Source: an uncultured Verrucomicrobiales bacterium
GTDB taxonomy: Bacteria; Verrucomicrobiota; Verrucomicrobiia; Verrucomicrobiales; Akkermansiaceae
Direction of reading: 5' to 3'
Length of the DNA: 31,255 nt
Assembly: GCA_937969125.1 (NCBI GenBank)
Contig: CALBVA010000299.1
Coordinates: forward strand, 1-31,255
The stretch's first letter is position 1. Every line of letters begins with the position of its first letter. Of the stretch, positions 1-7,178 are shown piece after piece. The translations under genes were made by a program, and so were the position numbers. The notes below the pieces were generated by a model. It had not been told where the DNA came from, made no database searches, and worked only from the letters and a program-made list of their open reading frames with translations.

Positions 1-346
1 TCAACGAGCGGAAGACCTGGAGCTGCTCCACGTTCTCGGTGAGGTCGCGGGAGGTCATTCCCTTATGAATGTGCTGGTGGCCGGCCAGGTCGTTAAATTC
101 CTCGATGCGTGCCTTCACATCATGCCGGGTCAGGCGTTCGCGCTCGGCGATGGCGGGGAGGTTGACCTGATCAATGACGGACTCATAGGCTGCGATCGCT
201 TCGGCCGGGATGTCCAGGCCCAGGTCCCGCTGCGCCTTCATGACCGCGATCCAGAACTCGCGCTCCAGGATGATGCGGCCCTCTCCGGACCAAATGTTGG
301 CGATGGCGGGGGAGGCGTAGCGCTCGGCGAGGACGTTTGCGATCAT
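1..346 (-). CDS. purB: Adenylosuccinate lyase, 5' part (runs off the window start)
   Basis: Only the first 115 codons are present; the gene continues beyond base 1. Adenylosuccinate lyase releases fumarate from SAICAR and from adenylosuccinate in cytosolic purine synthesis. The start at 346 gives MIANVLAERYASPAIANIW, a typical N-terminus of the PurB group. Further on there is a long helical segment with an IWSGEGRIILERE stretch, and then HKGMTSRDLTENVEQLQ, which contains the family motif of the fumarase/aspartase superfamily (the MTSRDLTEN region with substrate-binding Thr-Ser). No other family fits as well. A terminator of the upstream lipoprotein gene lies about 75 bases before the start, so purB probably has its own promoter in 347-421, although I see no clear -35/-10 pair. 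Confidence 0.9.
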   Translation of the reverse strand, partial: MIANVLAERYASPAIANIWSGEGRIILEREFWIAVMKAQRDLGLDIPAEAIAAYESVIDQVNLPAIAERERLTRHDVKARIEEFNDLAGHQHIHKGMTSRDLTENVEQLQVFRSL

Positions 347-420
347 GGGCCGCAGGGAAATCCCAAAAGGGGGAAATTGAAATCCCAAACGAGCAGAAAA
401 GATCCGGAAAGAACCAAAAG

Positions 421-453
421 AAACCTCCGGACCGCAACGCAGGCCGGAGGTTG
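421..453 (-). terminator. Intrinsic terminator of the HMA lipoprotein gene
   Basis: A perfect 9-bp inverted repeat (arms 422-430 and 444-452, AACCTCCGG / CCGGAGGTT) with a 13-base loop. Read on the minus strand, it is followed by a T-rich stretch (TTTCTTTTGG). It lies 25 bases after the TAA of the 477-806 gene and ahead of purB. Its position beyond the TAA, not beyond the internal TGA at 642-644, fits a gene that really ends at 477. Confidence 0.7.
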
Positions 454-476
454 AAAGAGGATTTCCAGGAAATCGA

Positions 477-806
477 TTACTGCGCGCTTGCCTTAAAGCT
501 AGTGCCGCCTTCGATCGCTGCGATGACGTCGCTGGCCTTGGCGGAGCCACTGTAGCTCACCTCGCCGATCTTCACCTTGAGATTCTCCACTCCTTCAACA
601 TTGGCCAATGCAGACTGCACTGACTTCACGCATGAGCCTGGTCATGTCATACCCTCGACCTTGAGGGAGACGGTTTCCATTTTCTCGCCGGAGGCTGATC
701 CGGAGGAGTTGTCGTCGGTCTTTTTCGCGTCATCTTTTTCCTCGCCGCAGCTCATTAGGCCGAGTCCGAGGGCTGCCGTGGCAGCCATGGTCAGGAATTT
801 TTTCAT
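477..806 (-). CDS. HMA-domain lipoprotein, probable selenoprotein (in-frame TGA at codon 55)
   Basis: A 109-residue envelope lipoprotein if the TGA at 642-644 is read through. Residues 1-20 are a lipoprotein signal with lipobox LMSC (Cys20). Residues 21-42 are an acidic, Ser-rich linker, and about 43-109 are a heavy-metal-associated (MerP/CopZ-like) domain. The metal motif reads GMT-U-PGS-C: TGA stands where the first Cys of the GMTCxxxC form of the motif is expected. After it the same frame runs on with normal HMA features (VKSVQSALANVEGVENLKV, SGSAKASDVIAAIE) to TAA. A strong hairpin follows the TGA (604-624). ATG 806 was chosen because it gives a clean signal peptide; an upstream TTG at 884 would add an implausible leader. 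It lies 74 bases after the 881-1762 gene. The inferred role is periplasmic metal binding or thiol redox. A Cys-to-stop mutation or sequencing error is the alternative. Confidence 0.8.
604..624 (-). promoter_or_regulatory. Putative bacterial SECIS hairpin in the HMA lipoprotein mRNA
   Basis: On the minus-strand mRNA, bases +18 to +38 after the UGA form a continuous 9-bp stem (two G-U pairs) closed by the triloop GUC at 613-615. The loop begins 26 nt after the UGA. Bacterial SECIS hairpins usually have the apical loop about 16-37 nt after the UGA, with a G at one of the first loop positions; both hold here. The apex UGCA-GUC-UGCA is nearly the same as the E. coli fdhF apex UGCA-GGUC-UGCA (recalled, not searched). 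The structure is read by eye; no folding program was run. Confidence 0.72.
642..644 (-). other. In-frame TGA, predicted selenocysteine codon (Sec55)
   Basis: The TGA is in frame with both the signal peptide upstream and the HMA C-terminal part downstream. It sits exactly at the first metal-binding Cys of the HMA motif, the position where Cys/Sec exchange is chemically expected. TGC to TGA is one base change, so an error must be kept in mind. Confidence 0.75.
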
Positions 807-880
807 GATAATAATGTTTGTGAACCACCACCCGAAACCGGACGATGGTCTACTGAGACTGCCGCGAAGCTTCAGCGACT

Positions 881-1762
881 TCAAGCATCAAGAATGTGCC
901 GTAAGGCCGCGATTAACTTCGCCCTAAGCGGGAGGGCGTTCAGATAAAGGGCGTGCTGCTCACGCTCATACTCCCGACGGCCTTCTGGGGTCTCGATCGC
1001 AATCGCCCCGTATCCATACTCGGAGAGATCATAAGGCGATGCCCGCATATCGATCTTCCGGGCCGTCATTGCCAGGTCCAATGACTCCCTCACCAGCTCC
1101 GATGAAACCCACGGGGAGCATTTGTAGGCCCACTTATAGAGATCCATATTTGTATGAATGCATCCCGGTTGCTCATTCTCCTCCCGTGTCAGCAGGGTGG
1201 GGGAGATCTTATTGAAGGCGGCGGCATCTGGCGCGAAGAAGCGGAAGGCATCGAAGTGCGTGCAGCACATCGGGCGGGAGGAAACCAGCGCATCGATCTC
1301 CGCCTGGGAAATGCGCAAAGGAGCGCTCTCGCGATGCCTCACATCCGCTCCGGAATACACCATGGCCCACTCGTGTAGACCATGGCAGGCGAGATTGGGG
1401 CGCCGCGCCTGAGTCAACTCCAGTAACCTGAGAATCCAGGTAATCCGGGTCCGCCCCTTATCTGACAACTTCCCCGGATCCGCGAAAACCACTCCGCTTT
1501 CCCGTCGGTAGAATTGCTCCTTAAACTCGTGTTCCTCATCGTCCTCCAGCACCACTCCCACTCCGGGGTGCCATCGCTCTAACCGACCCAGCGGAAATGA
1601 ATAATAGGTATTCAGAAAGTCATCTACCGGATGCTTCTCTCCCCGCGAGCGACGCTCCCGCATTGGCACCGTGATCGCCCGCATCGCCTCAACGTATTGC
1701 GTCTCCCGCTCCTTCCATTCAGAGAGCGGAATGATCTGGGAGGCGGGATTAGACACTTCCAT
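881..1762 (-). CDS. Conserved protein of a family often labelled 3-methyladenine DNA glycosylase
   Basis: 293 residues, no signal peptide and no membrane segment, so probably cytosolic. The N-terminal block (SEWKERETQYVEAM, then RRSRGEKHPVDDFLNTYYSF, then LERWHPGVGVVL) matches a conserved family common in Actinobacteria and Verrucomicrobia that databases often name 3-methyladenine DNA glycosylase. I know of no strong evidence for that activity, and I see no helix-hairpin-helix with catalytic Asp, so the name should be treated as a label. Conserved-looking His and Cys residues (CHGLHEW, PMCCTHFDAFRFF, QPGCIHTNMDLYKWAYK) could bind a metal. The start gives a natural N-terminus; a long ORF in another frame across the start (1624-1836) is a shadow. 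The next gene on this strand is the HMA selenoprotein candidate, 74 bases away, which may be co-transcribed. Confidence 0.75.
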   Translation of the reverse strand: MEVSNPASQIIPLSEWKERETQYVEAMRAITVPMRERRSRGEKHPVDDFLNTYYSFPLGRLERWHPGVGVVLEDDEEHEFKEQFYRRESGVVFADPGKLSDKGRTRITWILRLLELTQARRPNLACHGLHEWAMVYSGADVRHRESAPLRISQAEIDALVSSRPMCCTHFDAFRFFAPDAAAFNKISPTLLTREENEQPGCIHTNMDLYKWAYKCSPWVSSELVRESLDLAMTARKIDMRASPYDLSEYGYGAIAIETPEGRREYEREQHALYLNALPLRAKLIAALRHILDA

Positions 1763-1839
1763 GGCGGCGTGAGTTGAGCAAAGCGGACCTTGCTAGGCGA
1801 GGGTTTTGAACCGGGTGGAGGTCGAAGAGGAAGCACCTG

Positions 1840-1879
1840 GAGGGGAGAGACTGCCCCTCAGAAAGAGGTCTTGCACCTC
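1840..1879 (-). terminator. Possible weak terminator hairpins after the 1919-2230 gene
   Basis: Two short inverted repeats lie side by side: 1865-1879 (GAGGT / ACCTC, 5 bp, followed on the minus strand by TTTCTG) and 1840-1859 (GAGGGG / CCCCTC, 6 bp). They sit between the end of the 103-residue gene and the start of the 881-1762 gene. Without a real T run this is a weak call. The rest of 1763-1918 shows nothing I can name. Confidence 0.3.
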
Positions 1880-1918
1880 GATCATTCATCCAAATTTTGC
1901 GATGAAGCCATACAAATG

Positions 1919-2230
1919 CTAGCCGACCGAGTTGCCGAAGGTGTCCTCATGGGGCTCCAGTTCGGGTTTTGAGTTGGTTTTTAGTTGATATTTTTCGGCC
2001 AAAACCTTCAGGACTAAATCCACGTGTGCGCCCGCCGTTCGGGATTTCACTTGGTGGGTCATGGCATCGAAGGTGTCCAAAGAAACCTTAGTCCGGCCTT
2101 CACCGATCGATATCCAGGATTCACTCTGAACCCCACCTTGGACGGAATCGAAGCGCGATTCGATAAAGGCTAGCAGGCGGTCGTGCTCGTCATAATAGCT
2201 GCCGCGATAGTGGAGGTCGGCGAAAATCAT
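1919..2230 (-). CDS. Small hypothetical protein, 103 residues
   Basis: I do not recognise the family. It begins MIFADLHYRGSYYDEHDRL and has alternating polar and hydrophobic residues, no signal peptide, no membrane segment and no Cys cluster. Around residues 35-70 there is a beta-rich stretch (ESWISIGEGRTKVSLDTF), then a helix (AHVDLVLKVLAEKYQLKT), and a disordered acidic tail. This gives the look of a small soluble alpha/beta protein. It is divergent from the 2320-2775 gene with an 89-base gap. It is the longest ORF in this stretch and nothing competes with it, but without homologues the call remains moderate. Confidence 0.5.
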   Translation of the reverse strand: MIFADLHYRGSYYDEHDRLLAFIESRFDSVQGGVQSESWISIGEGRTKVSLDTFDAMTHQVKSRTAGAHVDLVLKVLAEKYQLKTNSKPELEPHEDTFGNSVG

Positions 2231-2319
2231 TATGGGAACTTTTCACAATCTGAAAGCAGAGGAAAGCTTCCTTAAAAAAAATCCCTGACCCCGCTTGTCG
2301 TGGATGGTAGCTCTTTTCC

Positions 2320-2775
2320 ATGAACACCAAGAAACTGCTCATCTTCACCGTGGTCGCTATTCTCGCACTCGGAGGAGCAGGCTTTGGGGTTTATAGCATG
2401 AAGATGAATGCCCCGCAGTTTCAGGGAATCGGGGTGGATGTCAGGGGGCAGAGTGATGAGGTGATCGAGAGTTGGGAAACCGCCTTCCAGAAGGCGGTGA
2501 AGCGGGAGGATCTTCTGAAGGCCGTCATTGAGAAGTCCGATTACGCCACTAAGATGGGAGTCTCCGGTGATGCCGCGATGGAAGATCTCCGTAAGCGGGC
2601 GACGGCCCGCTACAAGAGTCATAAGTCGATGATCGAGGTCGGGGTGACCGGTCAGCGGAAGGAAATCGAGGCACTGAAGGCTATCTCGACCCTCGTCTAT
2701 CAAGGGGCAGCGGAGGTCGTGGCGAAGCAGGATCGCCGCTTCGCGGAGTTGATCCAATCAAGAAAGGGTCGATAA
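2320..2775 (+). CDS. Membrane-anchored small periplasmic protein of unknown function
   Basis: 151 residues. The N-terminus (MNTKKLLIFTVVAILALGGAGFGVYSM) is one membrane segment, about residues 6-24, acting as signal anchor. The remainder is a helical, charged domain with conserved-looking phrases (QGIGVDVRGQSDEVIESWETAFQKAV, EDLLKAVIEKSDYATKMGV, AAMEDLRKRATARYKS) that ends in a basic tail. Such proteins (anchor plus helical periplasmic part) often accompany envelope systems, but I cannot assign a function. The minus-strand ORF over the same bases has no plausible protein character. Its stop lies inside the end of the nitroreductase gene: the two converge and overlap by 18 bases. Confidence 0.65.
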   Translation: MNTKKLLIFTVVAILALGGAGFGVYSMKMNAPQFQGIGVDVRGQSDEVIESWETAFQKAVKREDLLKAVIEKSDYATKMGVSGDAAMEDLRKRATARYKSHKSMIEVGVTGQRKEIEALKAISTLVYQGAAEVVAKQDRRFAELIQSRKGR

Positions 2776-3414
2776 GACTTCGTCCTTTTCAAAGCGCACC
2801 TTCGGAGCGGAGGCATATTTGTCGCTTTCCGCCCGATATCCCAAGGCACAGGCGACCGAGGTGGTATAGCCCTTTTCGCGAAGCCCAAGGATGCGGTCGT
2901 ATTCGTCCGCATCAATTCCCTCCATCGGGCAGGCATCCACACCCAGAAGCGCGGCTGAAGTCATGAGCTGACCCAGTGCGATGTAGGTTTGCAGCTTCGC
3001 CCAGTTGAGGCGGGCAGCATCATCCATGTTTGCGGTGAATCCCACCATGATATCGCGGTATCCGGTGAGGCTTTCAATGTCACCTCCACGGACTTCGATG
3101 GTCCTTGAGAGGAAGCGATCGATGTCTTCCTCTTCCATCGAGATTTTCGAAGCCAGGACGAGGAAGTGCGAGCAATCAACGACTTGTTTCTGGTTCCAGG
3201 AATTTGGGAGTAGCTCCGCGCGGAGCGACTCACTCTCTACCAAGAAGAATTGCCACGGCTGAAGTCCGAATGAGGACGGAGTCAGGACGAGGGAATCGGC
3301 GAGAGCCTCCCAAGTCTCGCCGGAGATCTTACGAGTGGGGTCAAATTCCTTGGTGGCGTAGCGCCAGTTGAGTGATGCGAGAAGTGATTGTGGCGAGATG
3401 GAATTCATTGCCAC
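2758..3414 (-). CDS. NAD(P)H-dependent nitroreductase family oxidoreductase (NfsB-like)
   Basis: 218 residues, the usual length for a nitroreductase-fold FMN enzyme that transfers electrons from NAD(P)H to nitroaromatics, quinones or similar acceptors in the cytosol. Seen in the sequence: LNWRYATKEFDPTRKIS near residue 15 (the family's RRSxRxFd-type N-terminal FMN loop), SSFGLQPWQFFLVES at about 47-61 (FMN-binding SxxNxQPWxF equivalent), and a C-terminal block ACPMEGIDADEYDRILGL with GYTTSVACALGYR (NfsB-type CPMEGF and LGYR motifs). The true substrate is unknown. It starts only 3 bases after the stop of lptD, so it is co-transcribed with it and possibly translationally coupled. MAM offers two nearby starts; the first was kept. 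Confidence 0.88.
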   Translation of the reverse strand: MAMNSISPQSLLASLNWRYATKEFDPTRKISGETWEALADSLVLTPSSFGLQPWQFFLVESESLRAELLPNSWNQKQVVDCSHFLVLASKISMEEEDIDRFLSRTIEVRGGDIESLTGYRDIMVGFTANMDDAARLNWAKLQTYIALGQLMTSAALLGVDACPMEGIDADEYDRILGLREKGYTTSVACALGYRAESDKYASAPKVRFEKDEVLSTLS

Positions 3415-3417
3415 AAA

Positions 3418-5823
3418 TCATTCCGCACCGATCTGGATTGGCAAGGACAGGCTTGGGATTTCCTTTAGGCCGAAGCTGAACATCACCCCGTATTCGTCTT
3501 CGGAGCGATTATCCCGGTGGAAGAAGCCGATCGATCCCACAAAGGAATCGAAGTCGTAGTGAAGGTTATATTGCTGGAGTTCCAGCGTGCTGTCCTGAAA
3601 TTCGAAGCGGTGATAAGTCCCGATGCCCCAATATTCATTCAACCGCGCAAAGCTCTCCAGCACCAGGCGGTCCGAATCCCGGAGGATGGGGTGGTTATTT
3701 AAATGGCGGTAGTCGATCTGAAACTCCAGATCCTTCCGGGGCTGCAGACGGAGGCTGGCCGCGACCTCGGTGAAGTTGGAATCTGTAAAGAGGGGGAATT
3801 GGGTCTCGAGGTCCAATGATAACCAGGGGAGGGGATCCCAGCGGAGGTCATTGTAAAGATTTGAGAACTCACGATCGAATTCCGGATCCTCAAAAAAGGT
3901 ATCGAAATAAGTATCAAGAGTGAGCCAGTCGTGGGTGCTTTCATTACGTCGGGTCACGAGACGATTACGAACTCCGGTGCGGAGCACACGCCAGTCTTGC
4001 AGGTCATCGATGGCATTAAATCTCCCCACACCTCGCGCCCGTGGACGGGTGGAGGGGGTGAGTCGGTCGATGGTGGCGAAGGATGAATCCAGCTCATTGG
4101 TCGAGAGCCAGCTCAGCGAGGCATAGGGCTCCACGATGTGTCGAACTCCGTCCAATCCCCACCTCTTATCAACGATGTCCGGATAGTATTTGCTGAGCTT
4201 AGTGGAGAGATCGATCGCCGCCGCGAAGTGGGTGCGGCTGGTTGAGTCGTTTTCGCTGAGGACGGAGCGATAGCTAGTATGGCCCGCCCCGGCACGGGGG
4301 GTGAGATTGAGATGGCCCATTTTTATCGGGCGAGAAATCTCATGATAGGTGTGAAAACGGGCGAAGCCACGGTCGCCGAGTAGCATCTCCAGCTCCTCCA
4401 GTCTCGGGTCTCCTGGCAAAAGGGCCTCCGCTTCCTCCCGGAAGCTATCCCGCTGAAAGCGATCAAAATGCTCTTCATAAAAGCCGAGCGAAGTCTGGCT
4501 TTCATAGAGCACCTGCGAATCAAAGAGCGGCTGCCTCACCCAGTCATGAGTGAGTTCCGGTAGGCGGGTATCACTTTGATAGAAGTTATTCAATCTCACC
4601 CGGGCTCCGAGGGTGGTTTGGCTATTGGCGGTGCGGCGGGTCAGTCCGAAGAAGTTATCCGGCGCACGATTCAGCCGGAACTCCGAGGGATCGAAGTCCT
4701 CCAGGTAGAATTCATCACTCAGCAGGGTGAGGTTGGCCTCCACCGTATACTTCGCCACCAGTGATTTCCAGAGCTCGGTGCGGTGGGCGAATTGTACCCG
4801 ATACCGTTCGTCGGTGACATTGCGTCGCTCCACCCCGGCCCGCTCGAAGTCGGAATTAAAGTCGTGGATGTAATAGAGCTTTAGCCAGCCAAATTGATCC
4901 TTCGGGTCCACCCGGGTATCGAAGAGGTCCACCCCGACTCCCAACCCGCGGAGTGAGTAAAGATCAGCGTGCCACTGCGAGAGTAGCCAGGCGTCCTCAT
5001 TCTCGCCGGTCTCGGCATCGCGGGTGCCGCCCAGCATCACACCGTAGCGGGTTTTGATAAAGGCTCCGAGATTCGAGCGACCGCCGGGATAGATCAGGAA
5101 GCCGAGGTCCTTATCGAGCGGCTGCGTGAGATAGGGGAGCCAGAAAAGACTGCGGTCTCCTGCCTGCAGCTTGAAGTCTTTAAAGATGACTTTTTCACCG
5201 GGGAAGACGGTGGTCCTCCGTGAGCGCAGCCAGAAGTCGGGGTTTTCAACATCATGGGTGGTGATTCCGGCGTCTGTCCCGATGAAGACATTCTTACCAT
5301 CTCGTTTGACGGTCTGGAATTTTCCCGCTTCCGCGAGAATGGGGCCCAGTCCCACGCGCAGTTTACTGGTGTCGAGCCGACGATTCCTCAGATCATAAAC
5401 CGCCTGATAACCACGGTAGAGGAGTCCGCTGGAATAGACTGAGACGTCCCCCGTCATGGTGAGGGTTTCCGCGCCGTTATCATAGACGGCGCGATTTGCA
5501 TAGGCTTCCATTCCCGTGTCCGCCTTGATGCGGATGCGCCCGTCGTAGGTCAGGACGGCCTTGCCATTGATATTATCGTAACGCGGCTGGACGTTTTTTC
5601 CGCTGATCTTGACCCCTTTCGGTTCTTTCCGGACTGGGCGGTCATCGGAGAGCAGGTCCGCGAGGGGGTCGCCGGCTGGTAGGTTATCCGGGATCTCTGG
5701 GATGAGAATGGACTCCGGTGGTGGCAGGACCGTCGGTAAGTCTGAGAATGGCTCCCGCTTCGGTGCTTCCTGCCCGAGGGCGATCAGTGCGCTGAGTGTG
5801 AAAAGGGCGAACGGGCGGAGCAT
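3418..5823 (-). CDS. lptD: LptD-type outer-membrane LPS assembly protein
   Basis: 801 residues. LptD forms the outer-membrane barrel that inserts lipopolysaccharide delivered through the periplasmic Lpt bridge. A signal peptide (about 1-17) precedes a Pro-rich linker. An OstA/LptA-like jellyroll domain follows at roughly 70-165 (GKAVLTYDGRIRIKADTGMEAYANRA, TLTMTGDVSVYSS). The rest, about 190-801, is a large beta-barrel with alternating aromatic strands (FWLPYLTQP, GFLIYPGGRSNLGAFIKTRYGVML, WLSLDLETQFPLF). Length and order match LptD (E. coli 784 residues). The last residue is Glu instead of the aromatic residue common in barrels, and no paired Cys for the LptD disulfides is seen. The next gene, a nitroreductase, starts 3 bases after the stop. 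Confidence 0.82.
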   Translation of the reverse strand: MLRPFALFTLSALIALGQEAPKREPFSDLPTVLPPPESILIPEIPDNLPAGDPLADLLSDDRPVRKEPKGVKISGKNVQPRYDNINGKAVLTYDGRIRIKADTGMEAYANRAVYDNGAETLTMTGDVSVYSSGLLYRGYQAVYDLRNRRLDTSKLRVGLGPILAEAGKFQTVKRDGKNVFIGTDAGITTHDVENPDFWLRSRRTTVFPGEKVIFKDFKLQAGDRSLFWLPYLTQPLDKDLGFLIYPGGRSNLGAFIKTRYGVMLGGTRDAETGENEDAWLLSQWHADLYSLRGLGVGVDLFDTRVDPKDQFGWLKLYYIHDFNSDFERAGVERRNVTDERYRVQFAHRTELWKSLVAKYTVEANLTLLSDEFYLEDFDPSEFRLNRAPDNFFGLTRRTANSQTTLGARVRLNNFYQSDTRLPELTHDWVRQPLFDSQVLYESQTSLGFYEEHFDRFQRDSFREEAEALLPGDPRLEELEMLLGDRGFARFHTYHEISRPIKMGHLNLTPRAGAGHTSYRSVLSENDSTSRTHFAAAIDLSTKLSKYYPDIVDKRWGLDGVRHIVEPYASLSWLSTNELDSSFATIDRLTPSTRPRARGVGRFNAIDDLQDWRVLRTGVRNRLVTRRNESTHDWLTLDTYFDTFFEDPEFDREFSNLYNDLRWDPLPWLSLDLETQFPLFTDSNFTEVAASLRLQPRKDLEFQIDYRHLNNHPILRDSDRLVLESFARLNEYWGIGTYHRFEFQDSTLELQQYNLHYDFDSFVGSIGFFHRDNRSEDEYGVMFSFGLKEIPSLSLPIQIGAE

Positions 5824-5897
5824 GAAACTGCGAGGAAGCTAGGAACCGGTGAAATTTCTGTCCATCCGATTCGCGGGAATCACTCTCTGGATTTTAA

Positions 5898-7151
5898 TTA
5901 TACTAATCCGTCCTTCTTTGCCTGCTTCCAGTAGGCGTATTCGGAGCGGTTGAAATCAACGTATTCCGGCGAGAGATCTGCCGCATAAATCTGGTGCGAG
6001 GCATCCCCCAGACCGAGATCGATGGTGATGGTGAACTCCGGCTTGCTCACGATATTCCGCAGGACTTCCTGATTCGTGCGGCCTTGTAAGCCACCCTCGC
6101 AGGCTGCTTTTCCATTGTAGGAGATATTGATCAATTCCTCCCGGATACTCGCTCCGGAATATCCCACGGCATGAATCACGCGTCCCCAGTTCGGGTCGTT
6201 GCCATTCCAGGATGACTTGACCAGAGAGGAGTTCGCGACGGCCTGCGCGACCTTCCGCGCGTCGACCGAACTCCTGGCCCCCTCCACGCGGAGAGTTACG
6301 AATTTCGTGACGCGTTCGCCGTCTCTCACGATCGCCTTCGCCAGCTTGTTCATTACGAATTGCAGGGCATGTTCGAAGATCCGGCACTGCTTGCTGCCCC
6401 GCGCGATTCGCTTGTTCCCGGCCGCACCATTCGCCAGAACGATGACAGAATCATTGGTGCTGGTGTCGCCATCGATAGTGATGCGGTTAAAGGTGTTTTC
6501 CACGGCATCCTTCACTGCTCGGTCGAAGCAGCCTTCGGAGACATTGGCATCCGTGGTGATAAAGCAGAGCATCGTCGCCATGTTTGGATTGATCATTCCG
6601 GCACCCTTCGCGCAGCCGCCGATGCGGATGCGTGTGCCATCCAGATCAAAGGAAATGGCAAATTCCTTCTCATGTGTGTCACTGGTGATGATCGCTTTCG
6701 CCACTTCATTCCCGCCCTTTGCTTTCAGCCCTTGCGCTAGTGATGGGAAGCCCGCCTCCACCCGGTTCATCGGGAGAGGGAGGCCAATGACACCCGTTGA
6801 ACAGACCGCGACCTCACGAAGTTTGAGATCGAGGTGTCGGGAGACCTCGCGGGCCATCGTCTTCGCGTCCTTCAGGCCATTGGGCCCGGTGCAGGCATTG
6901 GCGTTTCCGCTGTTGGTGACGATCGCGCGGATCGGGTTCGCACGGAGATGACTCTGGCTCAGTCGGACGGGAGCGGCCTTGACTCGGTTCTGAGTAAAGA
7001 GGCCTTTCGAGAGACAGGGGACCTTGGAATAAATCAGGCAGAGATCCAGACGATCGGCATCGGGATTCTTGATGCCGCAGGAGACGGCGTTTCCAAGAAA
7101 GTCACGGGGTGCACAAATGCCACCTTTGATTCTGGTGTAAGGTTGATCCAT
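5898..7151 (-). CDS. argJ: Bifunctional glutamate N-acetyltransferase / amino-acid acetyltransferase
   Basis: 417 residues, the normal ArgJ length. The enzyme moves the acetyl group from N-acetylornithine to glutamate (cyclic arginine synthesis) and may also use acetyl-CoA. Seen: the oxyanion-hole region AVCSTGVIGLPLPM (about 115-128), the self-cleavage site KGAGMINPNMATML with the nucleophilic Thr193 after Ala192, ITIDGDTSTNDSVIVLANGAA, and the C-terminal SSWNGNDPNWGRVIHAVGYSG. Autoproteolysis at Ala-Thr would give alpha and beta chains. It follows argC by 27 bases on the same strand and forms an argC-argJ operon. The start at 7151 begins a good N-terminal block (GGICAPRDFLGNAV). Confidence 0.97.
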   Translation of the reverse strand: MDQPYTRIKGGICAPRDFLGNAVSCGIKNPDADRLDLCLIYSKVPCLSKGLFTQNRVKAAPVRLSQSHLRANPIRAIVTNSGNANACTGPNGLKDAKTMAREVSRHLDLKLREVAVCSTGVIGLPLPMNRVEAGFPSLAQGLKAKGGNEVAKAIITSDTHEKEFAISFDLDGTRIRIGGCAKGAGMINPNMATMLCFITTDANVSEGCFDRAVKDAVENTFNRITIDGDTSTNDSVIVLANGAAGNKRIARGSKQCRIFEHALQFVMNKLAKAIVRDGERVTKFVTLRVEGARSSVDARKVAQAVANSSLVKSSWNGNDPNWGRVIHAVGYSGASIREELINISYNGKAACEGGLQGRTNQEVLRNIVSKPEFTITIDLGLGDASHQIYAADLSPEYVDFNRSEYAYWKQAKKDGLV

Positions 7152-7178
7152 GAGGGGGATAGGGAGCTTGGGGCGGTA

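Noticed and set aside
65..454. A 129-codon plus-strand ORF at the window start
   Set aside because: It is the complement of purB, whose minus-strand translation has clear family motifs.
642..644. The HMA gene as a plain pseudogene or a stop-codon sequencing error
   Set aside because: Possible in principle, since TGC to TGA is one change. The TGA sits exactly on a Sec-compatible Cys, has a good SECIS-like hairpin, and a second gene shows the same logic, so chance is less likely. Not fully excluded.
2272..2757. A 161-codon minus-strand ORF opposite the 2320-2775 gene
   Set aside because: The plus strand has a clean signal anchor and normal protein composition; the antisense has His/Leu-rich shadow composition.
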